DNA from: Nanoperiomorbus sp963456295
GTDB lineage: Bacteria > Patescibacteriota > Saccharimonadia > Saccharimonadales > Saccharimonadaceae
Direction: 5' to 3'
Assembly: GCA_963456295.1 (NCBI GenBank)
Contig: CAUOLG010000003.1
Coordinates: forward strand, 1-64,000
DNA length: 64,000 nt
The notes under the pieces were generated by a model, which did no database searches, was not told where the DNA came from, and saw nothing but the letters and a program-made list of their open reading frames with translations. The position numbers and the translations under genes are program-made. This document shows positions 7,797 through 16,540 of this stretch, piece after piece (the first letter of the stretch is position 1; every line of letters starts with the position of its first letter).

Positions 7797-9497
7797 ATGA
7801 TGAAGCGAATTAGACTATGCCGAATAGTAGTCACCATTCTGACAGTGGTCATCGCTAGCGTCCTGACAAGACACTCCGCCTCTGCCTTGGAGATAGTCTG
7901 GACCGGATCAAAGCATACTAGCTACAACGATGCCGTAAAGCATGTTAGCGATATGGGTAAATCGGGATATTTTGCCGGACATGGGTTATATATCGACAAC
8001 TTTAGCTATAGTGCCAATGGTAATCAGATCACTGTTCGGTATACCACGAAAATTATTTATCAAAGGTTTCGCAATATGGGAGATAATCGGCTAGTATACG
8101 CTATTCTGGGTAAGAATGGTCTATGTCCGGTAGCCGGCTGGTATAACTCCAACCCCGACTCCAAAGGTAATCATCCGGCCTACGATTGTATTAAATATCA
8201 AGACGAGAACTTCCACGCTTATAACAACTTCTGCTCTAAATCACCCCGACCATATCTAAATAATTGCAACTATGACTACGAGAAGGGGGTAGAAGGTCAG
8301 TACAATAACGAACCATGGAATACAGTGCGCAGGCTGGGTGTAGTGCCAACCACCAGAACGGAAGTCAGCTATAACTTCACAGAACCTTTTCGGTTAATAT
8401 CGCTAATAGAGCCGGTAGAATCAACGTGGCAACCGATGGTAATCAAGTATGTTCTTACTATCAGTTTAATGGTAAAGACTTCGGGCCTCGTCCTTGGCAA
8501 AGCAATCCTAGCGGTGATCCAACCGGTCATTTATGGTGTCAGAATATTGAGTTATGGGTTGAGTGGTCAGCGGTAAAACATCCCACCATTCATCTAGCCG
8601 GAGCAGATAGCTATGCCAAGGAAGACTTTATTGGTTCAAAGGCTAGTGCCGACAGCAACATCCTGGGGGCAGACAAGCGAGGCTCTTACTCACAATATGG
8701 GCTCCTGACAGGAGATAACGGTAAGGTCGGAATAAAAGACTTTGGTTCAGCCGGCTATACTACGGCGTCGTCAAACTATAGCTCGTTAGCTTGTAAGCTA
8801 AGCTATGCCAACACGGCCGACGTTAATAATGATTGTGACTTACATTGGCTAAGAAAATCCGGTCTCACCAAACAACTTTCCATGCCTACTATTCCGACAA
8901 ATACTATGTCACTAATCAGTAACCCCGGCGGTATTTCATTGAGCAAACTGAAAAAAAGTGGCAGCTATCACACCGGGGGGCAATCTAACGATCAACTCCA
9001 GCCAGCTACAGCCCGGTCGGCATATCATGATCTTCGTTGATGGAGATGTGACTATCAGTGATAACATTAATACAGACTGGAGTTATCCTTACTCAAGTCT
9101 GACCGAGATCCCCAACCTAGTAATCGTAGCGGATGGCGATATAAAAGTGGCTCAAGACGTGAGGTTGATAACCGGCACTTACGTAGCGAAGGGTAGGTTT
9201 ATAAGTTGTGATGGTGCTCCTGACAAGGGTTTCGCTCTTGGTATGGTCGGCTCATGCCAGCATAAGCTCAAAGTTAACGGCGCTATCATCTCGGCTAATT
9301 CACCGGTCTTTCGTCGTACCTTTGGGGTAGGTGATGAGGCGGATGACGATCAATGGAATCCTGCTAAAATTTCCTCGGCTGCTGAGTGGATTAACTACAC
9401 TCCCAACCTCTGGCTGGTACCGGCTGCGAGCCGGGTTGACAATCGACTGGATGGTTTATCTACCACTCAAGTAACTAGTCTACCGGTGAGGTACTAG
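7797..9497 (+). pseudogene. Frameshifted surface protein, paralogue of the 57223 adhesin
   Basis: Three overlapping frames join into one protein of about 565 residues. It begins with a signal peptide (MKRIRLCRIVVTILTVV, cleavage near ASA) and ends in a domain closely matching the C-terminus of the intact 57223-60435 product. Shared strings include DKRGSYSQYGLLTGD, FGSAGYTTAS, DDDQW and AEWINYTPNLWL, and both end in LPVRY. The first break is at the T run 8387-8390, where adding one T restores EPFSVNIANRAGRINV. The second is at the G run 8966-8971, where removing one G restores GGNLTINSS. The gene is either decayed, phase-variable or affected by two assembly errors. A TATAGT box at 7783-7788 may be its promoter. 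Confidence 0.8.
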
Positions 9498-9570
9498 CTA
9501 TATTGTGAAAGAAAGTTAGCCACCGGTGGTGAGATAATCCCTGAGTGGATTTTACATTATCTACTGGTTA

Positions 9571-9579
9571 TGCTAAAAT
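9571..9579 (+). promoter_or_regulatory. Extended -10 promoter
   Basis: TGCTAAAAT precedes the gene at 9617 with a leader of about 30 nt. This is one of the leadered cases in the window. Confidence 0.5.
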
Positions 9580-9616
9580 CTATTAAAATAGCAGTGGAGA
9601 AACAAAGAGTAAAAAT

Positions 9617-11320
9617 ATGAAAGATGAATCACCCAAAGCCCAGTTAATTCAAAAGATCAAGGCAGTCAACAATATCTTAGTGACTGTCTCTCGTAATCCT
9701 AGCGTGGATCAGCTGGTATCCGCCTTAGCCTTGGCGATGGCTCTAAATAAGCTAGGTAAGCGCTCAGTAGCCGTCTTCAGCGGTCAGATACCTGCTGAGA
9801 TCCACTTCCTTGATCCTGAGAAAGTGTTTGAGAGTAATGCCGATAGCTTGCGGGATTTCATCATTAGTATTAGTGTCGACAAGGCCGACCGGATGCAAGT
9901 TAAGCCGGAAGGGGACTTCGTCAAAGTCTATATCACACCATACCGAACGACTATCACGCCGGACGACCTACGCTTTGAGGATGGTGACTTTAATATCGAG
10001 CTGATTATTGCCATCGGTGTGGCTAGCCGAGATGAACTGGATGCCTCGATCGCCAGCCATGGCAAGATCTTCCATAATGCCGTGACCGCTACTATGAACT
10101 TGAGCAAGCTTAATGATGCCCTGGGGACGATCAGCTGGCAGGATGAACGCCTGGGCTGCTACTCTGAGATGTGCTATAGCTTGGCCGTCGGGCTGGCGGG
10201 CAATGACAAGAGTCTGATTGATAGCTCGGTGGCTACGGCCTTCTTGACCGGCGTTGTCTCGGCGACGGATCAATTCCGTAATAGCGTCACTACGCCGGCC
10301 ATCATGTCACTATCGGCCGAACTGATGGCCAAGGGGGCAAATCAGCAGCTGGTTACCTCTGAGCTTGAGTCTGCTAAGGAAAAGCAGAAAGATGAGGCAG
10401 CAGAGGCGGAGGAGGAAGAAGACCACTCGATCAGCTTTAGTCGAGATCAGGCTGATCGTCAGACTAAACCAACCGGCCCTCATCCGGTGGAAGCTGAGAC
10501 GGTGGTTAGTCACCCCGACTCAGCCGACAGGGGATCTAACCCTTATGCCGGGTATGTTGAGCCGGCCTCTCCTGCGCCGACTGGATCATCGCCTAGTGGT
10601 AATCAACCTGAGCCGGCAGTAAATAACTCTCAGCCGGAGCTGGTCGTGCCGGAGAGAGCGACGTCAGCCACGTCGATTGACCGACCTGAGCCTCAGCCGA
10701 TTCCACCGACACCAACAATTGAGCCGGTGGTACAGGATAGAAGCAGTGAGAGCCAGCCGTACCTTGAGGATCCTAATTCACAGGTAACCGGCTTGCCGAC
10801 GATTGCCGACGGCGCTTCGCTTCAGAAAGACTCAGGGTCATACTTAGTCGATGATATTGATGGAGTGAGGGATAGTCAAGCGCACGATGATTTACCATTT
10901 AATCAGCCTAACCAAGTCTCACCGATTCCGCCGGTCGGAGCAGTGTCGAATCCTAACCCTACTGCGATGTCGACTCAACCACTGATGCCTAGTACTATGG
11001 ACGCCACTGCACCGACGCCGGAGACTATGCCGCCGGCCCCGGCTAACTTGACTCAGACTCCATCAACTATGGGATTACCACCGGCGCCAATAGGACAACA
11101 GATGACAGATGGCTTACCTGAGAATAATCCTCAGCCGGGGGCTACTTCCTTACCGCCCTTACCTCCGACGCCAACGGCTGGATTAGATACTACTAACCTT
11201 CCTCCGGTCAGTCCGGCTGTCCCACCGACACCGGAGCAATCGGCTCCGACACCGCAGCCGGCTACTCCCGGACAAGCCGCTAATCCATCTGACCCCGGTC
11301 AGTTCGTGATACCATCATAG
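9617..11320 (+). CDS. Degenerate DHH-phosphoesterase-like protein with Pro-rich tail
   Basis: The first 250 residues or so resemble the DHH/DHHA1 fold of NrnA-type phosphoesterases: a helix followed by NPSVDQLVSALALAMALNKLG, which aligns with the family's HxNPDGDAxGSxxAL motif. The catalytic His/Asp residues of that motif and the later DHH motif are not present, so it is probably catalytically inactive. The remaining 300 residues are a low-complexity Pro/Thr/Gln/Ala-rich tail, likely disordered. It could act as a binding protein or scaffold. It lies 1 nt upstream of truB and is probably cotranscribed with truB and rpsO. Confidence 0.75.
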   Translation: MKDESPKAQLIQKIKAVNNILVTVSRNPSVDQLVSALALAMALNKLGKRSVAVFSGQIPAEIHFLDPEKVFESNADSLRDFIISISVDKADRMQVKPEGDFVKVYITPYRTTITPDDLRFEDGDFNIELIIAIGVASRDELDASIASHGKIFHNAVTATMNLSKLNDALGTISWQDERLGCYSEMCYSLAVGLAGNDKSLIDSSVATAFLTGVVSATDQFRNSVTTPAIMSLSAELMAKGANQQLVTSELESAKEKQKDEAAEAEEEEDHSISFSRDQADRQTKPTGPHPVEAETVVSHPDSADRGSNPYAGYVEPASPAPTGSSPSGNQPEPAVNNSQPELVVPERATSATSIDRPEPQPIPPTPTIEPVVQDRSSESQPYLEDPNSQVTGLPTIADGASLQKDSGSYLVDDIDGVRDSQAHDDLPFNQPNQVSPIPPVGAVSNPNPTAMSTQPLMPSTMDATAPTPETMPPAPANLTQTPSTMGLPPAPIGQQMTDGLPENNPQPGATSLPPLPPTPTAGLDTTNLPPVSPAVPPTPEQSAPTPQPATPGQAANPSDPGQFVIPS

Positions 11321-11321
11321 A

Positions 11322-12008
11322 GTGAGCTTAGCAGCTAATCCTGATCAGATCATCCTCATCGACAAGCCGGCGGGTATTTCTTCCTTTGGCGTAGTGGCGA
11401 TAGTGCGACGTCATCTGACGAGGCTGCTTGGACATCGGGTCAAAGTGGGGCATTGCGGTACGCTGGATCCTTTTGCGACCGGGCTGCTTATCTTAGTCAG
11501 CGGTAGAAACACCAGACGGGCGGGCGAGTTCAGTGGGCTGGATAAGGTCTACCAAGCGACGATTCGCTTGGGAGCTCGTTCGACTACCGGCGACCCGGAG
11601 GGTGAGATCACCGAGTCGCCCTCTAAGCCGCCTAGCCTAGAGAGCATCAGAGAAGTATTAAGTCAATTTACCGGTCAGATCCAACAAGTACCACCCAGCT
11701 ATAGTGCGATCAAGGTTAACGGCAAGCGAGCTTATCAGCTGGCTAGAGCAGGTAAGCCTGTCGTTCTGTCGCCTCGTACCGTGCGGGTGTATTCCATAGA
11801 GTTGATTAGCTACAGCTACCCTGAGCTAGTCATTAAGACCAAAGTCAGTAGCGGTACTTATATTCGCTCACTGGCGAGCGATATGGGTGAGCGGTTGGGT
11901 ACCGGCGCTTATACGGTCGCCCTACGTCGATTATCGATCGGGCCATACGACGTAGCTCAGGCACATCAGTTGCGAACAGAGGCGGAATCTGGTAAACTCA
12001 CCTTATGA
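11322..12008 (+). CDS. truB: tRNA pseudouridine-55 synthase
   Basis: TruB converts U55 to pseudouridine in the T-loop of tRNAs. The 228-residue protein shows motif I (IDKPAGISSFGVVA), the catalytic-Asp motif GHCGTLDPFATGLL near residues 45-58 and motif III (SGTYIRSLASDMGE). It is shorter than enteric TruB and seems to lack most of the C-terminal PUA-like domain, as in many bacteria. The start is GTG, 1 nt after the upstream stop. The stop codon overlaps the rpsO start (ATGA). Confidence 0.95.
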   Translation: MSLAANPDQIILIDKPAGISSFGVVAIVRRHLTRLLGHRVKVGHCGTLDPFATGLLILVSGRNTRRAGEFSGLDKVYQATIRLGARSTTGDPEGEITESPSKPPSLESIREVLSQFTGQIQQVPPSYSAIKVNGKRAYQLARAGKPVVLSPRTVRVYSIELISYSYPELVIKTKVSSGTYIRSLASDMGERLGTGAYTVALRRLSIGPYDVAQAHQLRTEAESGKLTL

Positions 12009-12271
12009 TTACTAAGGAAGACAAGTTAACAGCGATTAAGTCAACTCAGCTCCATGATGGCGACGTAGGCTCGTCGTCGGCTCAAGTGGCTATCCTAACC
12101 AGGAGAATCAATGAGATTACCGAGCACATGAAGCAAAACAAGCATGATTTTATGGCTCGGCGAGGACTGATTCAAATGGTTGGGCGGCGCAAGAAGCTGT
12201 TGAAGGCTCTAGAGCAGACCGACTACGATCAGTATAAGAAAGTCATTGAGACACTCGGGCTACGTAAATAG
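12005..12271 (+). CDS. rpsO: 30S ribosomal protein S15
   Basis: S15 binds 16S rRNA early in assembly of the small-subunit platform. The 88 residues fit the family exactly, with the signatures GSSSAQVAILTRRINEITEHMKQNKHD (described here only in part) and RRGLIQMVGRRKKLL. It is translationally coupled to truB and followed by pnp, the conserved truB-rpsO-pnp order of many bacteria. Confidence 0.97.
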   Translation: MITKEDKLTAIKSTQLHDGDVGSSSAQVAILTRRINEITEHMKQNKHDFMARRGLIQMVGRRKKLLKALEQTDYDQYKKVIETLGLRK

Positions 12272-12281
12272 TGTAGCCGGC

Positions 12282-12393
12282 CTACTCGCCGGTTAGCGGT
12301 TCGTCGAGGTTGGCCTGACGAGCCATGTCGATGGCTACGCCTCGGGCATTGAGGGTAGCTATGCTTTGGTGGTGATATATCTCATGGTTTCAT
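12282..12393 (-). pseudogene. Possible 36-residue small protein gene with one-base frameshift
   Basis: On the minus strand a strong AGGAGG lies 3 nt before the ATG at 12393, but the frame stops after MKP. Removing one A from the AAA run opens a frame that reads MNHEIYHHQSIATLNARGV and ends in LDEPLTGE at a TAG. The strong ribosome-binding site suggests a once real small gene. No family is recognised, and the call rests on the restored frame. Confidence 0.3.
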
Positions 12394-12442
12394 TCGCCTC
12401 CTAAGGCTCACTGCATACCGGATAAAGACCCTCGTCCGGCTA

Positions 12443-12451
12443 TGTTAGAAT
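12443..12451 (+). promoter_or_regulatory. Extended -10 promoter of pnp
   Basis: TGTTAGAAT gives a start near 12458 and a leader of about 90 nt that contains the hairpin at 12471-12536. A separate pnp promoter after rpsO is common in bacteria. Confidence 0.5.
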
Positions 12452-12470
12452 AGAAGAGTAATTTAATCAT

Positions 12471-12536
12471 GTGTTGGCGGTGAACATGGTAACGAGGCCT
12501 ACTCTTAGCCAGCGTTCCTATGCCCGCTACCAACAC
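12471..12536 (+). promoter_or_regulatory. pnp leader hairpin
   Basis: GTGTTGGCGG at 12471-12480 pairs with the segment ending in CCAACAC at 12536, closing a loop of about 45 nt just before the pnp ribosome-binding site (GGGAGAAG). In E. coli a leader stem-loop is the RNase III site for pnp autoregulation. A similar role here is inference by position only. Confidence 0.5.
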
Positions 12537-12550
12537 TGGGAGAAGAATAT

Positions 12551-14677
12551 ATGACGAAAGTTATACAGACCGGTAAAGATATCATTCGGGTATCGACAGA
12601 CTGGTTAGGGCGAGAGCTCTTGATGGAAGTTAATAAGGTCGGCTTTCGCACGACAGCCAGCGTGATCGTTCGCTATGGCGACACGGTGGTGCTGGGGATA
12701 GCTGATAGTGGCGAAGTCAATCCCAACCTCGACTATTTTCCGCTGTCAATTGATTACGAAGAGAAGTATTATGCCTCGGGCAAGATTAGCAGTTCACGCT
12801 TTATCAAGCGAGAGGGGCGCCCTTCCGATGAGGCGATCTTGATCGGTCGCCTGATTGATCGCCCGATCCGTCCGCTCTTCCCGAAGGGTTATCGTAATGA
12901 ATGTCAGGTGGTGACCACCGTACTGTCGATGGATCCGGCTTTTCGCCCTGATGCAGTGGCGATGCTGGCCGCCTCGGCTGCTCTGATGCTGACCGGTGTG
13001 CCTTTCGATGGACCGATCGCCGGGTTAAGGATTGGGCTGGATGAGCAGGATAACTTCCGTGCCTTTATGAGCCGGAGTGAGCTGGAGCAGAGCCGGCTGG
13101 ATCTATTTGTGGCGGGTAAGACCGATAAAGTGATGATGGTTGAGGCCGGTGCTAATGAAGTGAGTGAAGATACTTTGGCAGATGCTTTTGCTTGGGCACT
13201 GGAGCAGATCAAGCCTGCTCTGGACCTCCAGCTGGAGCTACGTAACTTAGTTCAGCCTGAAGTGCAGAGCTACCAGCTGGTCACACCGGATGAGCAGATC
13301 GCTGAGCAGGTTGAGAGCTATCTATCTGACAAGCTACCCGATGATCTGCGGGTCACTTACGCCGAGCGCAACCCTCGGATTGCCGAGATCAGGCAGGCGA
13401 TGCTGGAGCATTTCCAAACAGACTACGACGAGGCGACCTGGCCGGAGCGGCAAGCCGATTATCTTGATGCTTTTGATAAGGTGATGCATCAGAATGTTCG
13501 CCAAGGCATCATTGAGCGAGGTGTCAGGCCGGATGGACGCCAACTTGACGAGATCAGGCCGCTGTCGTCTGAGGTTCATTTATTACCTCGCACTCATGGC
13601 TCGTCACTATTTACCAGGGGTTTGACCCAGGCATTAAATATCGTGACTCTGGCACCGCTATCTTATGCTCAGCTGGTTGACACTATGGAAGTGACTGATG
13701 GTGAGCGACGCTACATGCATCACTATAATGCCCCGGGCTATACAGTGGGCGAGATCAAACGGCTGGGTGCACCCGGTCGACGGGAAGTGGGACATGGCTA
13801 TCTGGCGGAACGGGCTCTCCTGCCAATGCTACCGGACAAAGAAGACTTCCCCTATGCTATCCGGTCGGTCACCGAGATCATGTCTCAGAACGGCTCAACC
13901 TCGATGGCTGCCACTTGCTCGTCCTGCTTGGCGCTAATGGATGCCGGCGTACCGCTTAAGCGTCCGGTCTCAGGCGTGGCGATGGGGTTGATCGTTGACG
14001 GTGATCGGCACTTCGTACTGACTGACTTAGCTGACCAGGAAGATTTTGCCGGTGATATGGACTTTAAGTGTACCGGTACTACCGAGGGTATCACTGCCTT
14101 GCAGATGGATATGAAAGTGCATGGTTTGCCGGTAGATATCTTGCGAGATGCCCTAAAGCAGGCCAAGCAGGGGCGAGCTAAGATCTTGACTCACATGCTC
14201 CGGACTATCGCTGAGCCAAGGGCTGAACTGTCACCCTATGCACCGAGAATTGAGAAGCTACTGGTTAATCCCGACAAGATCGGCTCAATCATCGGTAAGG
14301 GTGGTGAAACGATCAACAAGATCACTAGCGAGACCGGTGTCGAGATAGATATTGATGAGAGCGGACTGGTCACCTTTGCCAGTACCGATGGCGAGAAGAT
14401 GCAGCGGGCGATTGATTGGGTTAAGGGGCTGGTCGAGGAGCCGGAAGTCGGCAAGGTCTATACCGGTACAGTAGTCGGCTTGAAGGACTTTGGCGCATTT
14501 ATTAATATCTTGCCCGGAGTGGATGGCATGCTCCATGTCAGCAAGATCGCTGAACGTCGGATTAGTAGCCCTGACGAGGTCCTAAAGGTTGGTCAGAAAG
14601 TGAGGGTCAAGCTAACGCTGATAGACGATAAGGGTCGTCTCAGCTTGACCATGCTAGGCATCAAACAGGATATTTGA
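12551..14677 (+). CDS. pnp: Polynucleotide phosphorylase
   Basis: PNPase degrades RNA phosphorolytically 3'-5' and can add tails. The 708-residue protein has two RNase PH domains (about 1-225 and 310-545), the second with the SMAATCSS and MDFK motifs of the active site. These are followed by a KH domain (IIGKGGETINKI, around 575-590) and an S1 domain (VYTGTVVGLKDFGAFI to LSLTMLG). GGGAGAAG precedes the ATG. Together with orn and RNase J it supplies exonucleolytic RNA turnover. Confidence 0.97.
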   Translation: MTKVIQTGKDIIRVSTDWLGRELLMEVNKVGFRTTASVIVRYGDTVVLGIADSGEVNPNLDYFPLSIDYEEKYYASGKISSSRFIKREGRPSDEAILIGRLIDRPIRPLFPKGYRNECQVVTTVLSMDPAFRPDAVAMLAASAALMLTGVPFDGPIAGLRIGLDEQDNFRAFMSRSELEQSRLDLFVAGKTDKVMMVEAGANEVSEDTLADAFAWALEQIKPALDLQLELRNLVQPEVQSYQLVTPDEQIAEQVESYLSDKLPDDLRVTYAERNPRIAEIRQAMLEHFQTDYDEATWPERQADYLDAFDKVMHQNVRQGIIERGVRPDGRQLDEIRPLSSEVHLLPRTHGSSLFTRGLTQALNIVTLAPLSYAQLVDTMEVTDGERRYMHHYNAPGYTVGEIKRLGAPGRREVGHGYLAERALLPMLPDKEDFPYAIRSVTEIMSQNGSTSMAATCSSCLALMDAGVPLKRPVSGVAMGLIVDGDRHFVLTDLADQEDFAGDMDFKCTGTTEGITALQMDMKVHGLPVDILRDALKQAKQGRAKILTHMLRTIAEPRAELSPYAPRIEKLLVNPDKIGSIIGKGGETINKITSETGVEIDIDESGLVTFASTDGEKMQRAIDWVKGLVEEPEVGKVYTGTVVGLKDFGAFINILPGVDGMLHVSKIAERRISSPDEVLKVGQKVRVKLTLIDDKGRLSLTMLGIKQDI

Positions 14678-14693
14678 GCGGAAGGAGCGAAGG

Positions 14694-15476
14694 GTGGCGA
14701 CAGCGATAATCACGGGCGGCAGTGCCGGACTGGGGCTACTCTTCGCCGAGGCGTTAGCCGAGCGGGGGCTGGACCTGATCTTGATCGCTCGGGATAAAGC
14801 TAGGCTCAAGCAGGTCTGCCGTGACCTGGCCGGACGTTATCATGTCGCAGCTGAGCCAATCGCTATTGACCTGGCCGATCCGGATTATGCCGAGATCATC
14901 GCTAAAATCATCAGCAAGACCAAGGATCTTCTTTACCTCATCAACAACGCCGGCTTTGCCACTCACTTCCGAGCCGGAGACGGCGGTGAGCGGATACGTC
15001 GCTTGCAACGGAACGCCGTCAATGTCATGGCACTTAATACGTTGCTCTTTAGCTCAGCCGCTGTCCGGCCAATGGTCAAGGCGGGGCAGGGGCATATCAT
15101 CAATATCGCCAGCACGGCGGCTTGGACCTATACCGGGAACTACTCGGCGATCAAGAGCTACGTACTGACCTATACTCAGAGTCTGGCGCTGGAATTAGAA
15201 GGGACGGGGGTGACGGCTATAGCCGTCTGTCCGGCCTGGATGCATACCAACTTTCATAGTGTAGCGGGGCTGGCAGAGCCGGCGATTCCTGAATGGCTTT
15301 ATGTCCGACCGGAGCAGGTAGTCAGCGAGACATTGCGGGCGGTACGGCGAGGTAAAAGCCTGATGATACCGGCTCGGCGTTGGCGACTGATCATCTGGTG
15401 CTTGACGCATGGACCGAGAGCTTGGCGTCGACAGTTCACCAGAGCGTACCTAAGGACTAAGAATTACAGGCATTAG
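14694..15476 (+). CDS. Short-chain dehydrogenase/reductase
   Basis: This 260-residue classical SDR has the nucleotide-binding motif TGGSAGLG near the N-terminus, NNAG around residue 85, catalytic Ser in NIAST and YSAIK for the Tyr-x3-Lys pair. It is a likely NAD(P)H-dependent oxidoreductase of unknown substrate, and the sequence resembles the DltE/YqjQ-type subgroup. The start is GTG with GGAG about 7 nt upstream. It lies 16 nt after pnp. The short C-terminal basic stretch after residue 225 might associate with the membrane. Confidence 0.85.
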   Translation: MATAIITGGSAGLGLLFAEALAERGLDLILIARDKARLKQVCRDLAGRYHVAAEPIAIDLADPDYAEIIAKIISKTKDLLYLINNAGFATHFRAGDGGERIRRLQRNAVNVMALNTLLFSSAAVRPMVKAGQGHIINIASTAAWTYTGNYSAIKSYVLTYTQSLALELEGTGVTAIAVCPAWMHTNFHSVAGLAEPAIPEWLYVRPEQVVSETLRAVRRGKSLMIPARRWRLIIWCLTHGPRAWRRQFTRAYLRTKNYRH

Positions 15477-15524
15477 TATAGTCGGCTCGGTAAGGCGGTG
15501 GCTTCGCCGAGTCATGCTTGGTTA

Positions 15525-15533
15525 TGCTATGAT
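15525..15533 (+). promoter_or_regulatory. Extended -10 promoter with downstream RBS
   Basis: TGCTATGAT is followed by AAAGGAGG (15544-15551) and the ATG at 15560. This is a leadered, Shine-Dalgarno-dependent example. Confidence 0.55.
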
Positions 15534-15559
15534 GATTATAGAAAAAGGAGGTAGATTTA

Positions 15560-16474
15560 ATGAGCGAGAGTGTAAACCCGTTTGATAGCCAAACGAGTAA
15601 GAATAAAGCTTCGTCAGACAAGGTCAGCAAAAACAAGCCTGTCTCACCGTTTGATGAGGGCAAGGTGAGTAATGAGCCTAAGAAATCAGGCAAGTCCAAT
15701 AAGAAGCTGATCATCGGCATCGTTTCGGCGGTAGTGGTGCTGATCCTGGTGGTAGTTGGAGTGATCGTTTTCATTAACTTAAATAAAGTCACCACCAAAG
15801 ACTATAGTGAGGCCTATGATGCCCTAAATAATATCAAGGAGAAGATCGACGATAATAAGGGCATATCGTTATCCGGCACCTCTGATCTGACGGCTGACAA
15901 GTATCACCAGATGGTTGACAAGGCCAAGAGCCAGATAAAGAGCGTCGATAAAGCCATCACCGAGCTGAGTAAGATGAAAGCTATTGAGAAAGACAAGGAT
16001 AGTAAAGAGAAATTTGACAAGTTTAAGGGTGAGTTTGACAAGTGCTCCGGCAAGACGAAAGAGGTGATGGACAAGATGAACGAGGTGGTCCCCATCTACA
16101 TCGCCATGCGCAAACCCTACAATATCAAGGCGAGTGCGGGTACCGATGCTTACTATAGGGAGCGCTCCAATAACTACCAGCAGGTGGTTTCAATAGCTAA
16201 GGATGCCAAGATCAAAGGTGATCAAGAGTTGGCGGACGGCGTGAAAGAACTGGCTGAGGCAGCCCAAGCTTATGCGGATTACTACAAGAGGCTAGCTAAT
16301 GGCGAGAAGGTCAATTATAGCGACTTCAGCAAATCGTTCAGTAAATTCACCAAGGCCAACTCAGTGGTCAGATCGTCAGTGCTTAAGATGGTATCGTCAC
16401 TGAGAGACGCTAACTACTCGAGTTCGTTCTCCAGTCTGAGCAGCTATCTATATAAGAAAACCCTGAAAGATTAG
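15560..16474 (+). CDS. Single-pass membrane protein with helical outer domain
   Basis: This 304-residue protein has a Lys/Ser-rich cytoplasmic N-terminus of about 50 residues with two PFD(S/E)-type repeats, one transmembrane helix (LIIGIVSAVVVLILVVVGVI, about 51-72) and an external alpha-helical, Lys/Asp-rich domain with likely coiled coils. The C-terminus is Ser-rich. No family is recognised. It has its own promoter and ribosome-binding site and a strong terminator after it, so it is a single-gene transcript. Confidence 0.8.
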   Translation: MSESVNPFDSQTSKNKASSDKVSKNKPVSPFDEGKVSNEPKKSGKSNKKLIIGIVSAVVVLILVVVGVIVFINLNKVTTKDYSEAYDALNNIKEKIDDNKGISLSGTSDLTADKYHQMVDKAKSQIKSVDKAITELSKMKAIEKDKDSKEKFDKFKGEFDKCSGKTKEVMDKMNEVVPIYIAMRKPYNIKASAGTDAYYRERSNNYQQVVSIAKDAKIKGDQELADGVKELAEAAQAYADYYKRLANGEKVNYSDFSKSFSKFTKANSVVRSSVLKMVSSLRDANYSSSFSSLSSYLYKKTLKD

Positions 16475-16496
16475 CTGCAGCCCAGCGAGAAAGCGA

Positions 16497-16527
16497 CAAA
16501 ACTACCCCCTAAGGCGGGGTAGTTTTG
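16497..16527 (+). terminator. Intrinsic terminator, bidirectional shape
   Basis: AAAACTACCCC and GGGGTAGTTTT pair around a short CTAAGGC loop, followed by a T tract. It ends the 15560 gene. The T tract runs directly into the TGTTATAAT promoter of the next gene. Confidence 0.85.
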
Positions 16528-16534
16528 TTATAAT
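16526..16534 (+). promoter_or_regulatory. Extended -10 promoter of the uracil-DNA glycosylase gene
   Basis: TGTTATAAT ends 6 nt before the GTG start, so a leaderless mRNA is predicted. The box abuts the upstream terminator. Confidence 0.65.
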
Positions 16535-16540
16535 GAAGCC

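Noticed and set aside
8426..9497. Two separate genes at 8426-9040 and 8958-9497
   Set aside because: Both align consecutively with a single paralogue, so they are parts of one frameshifted gene.
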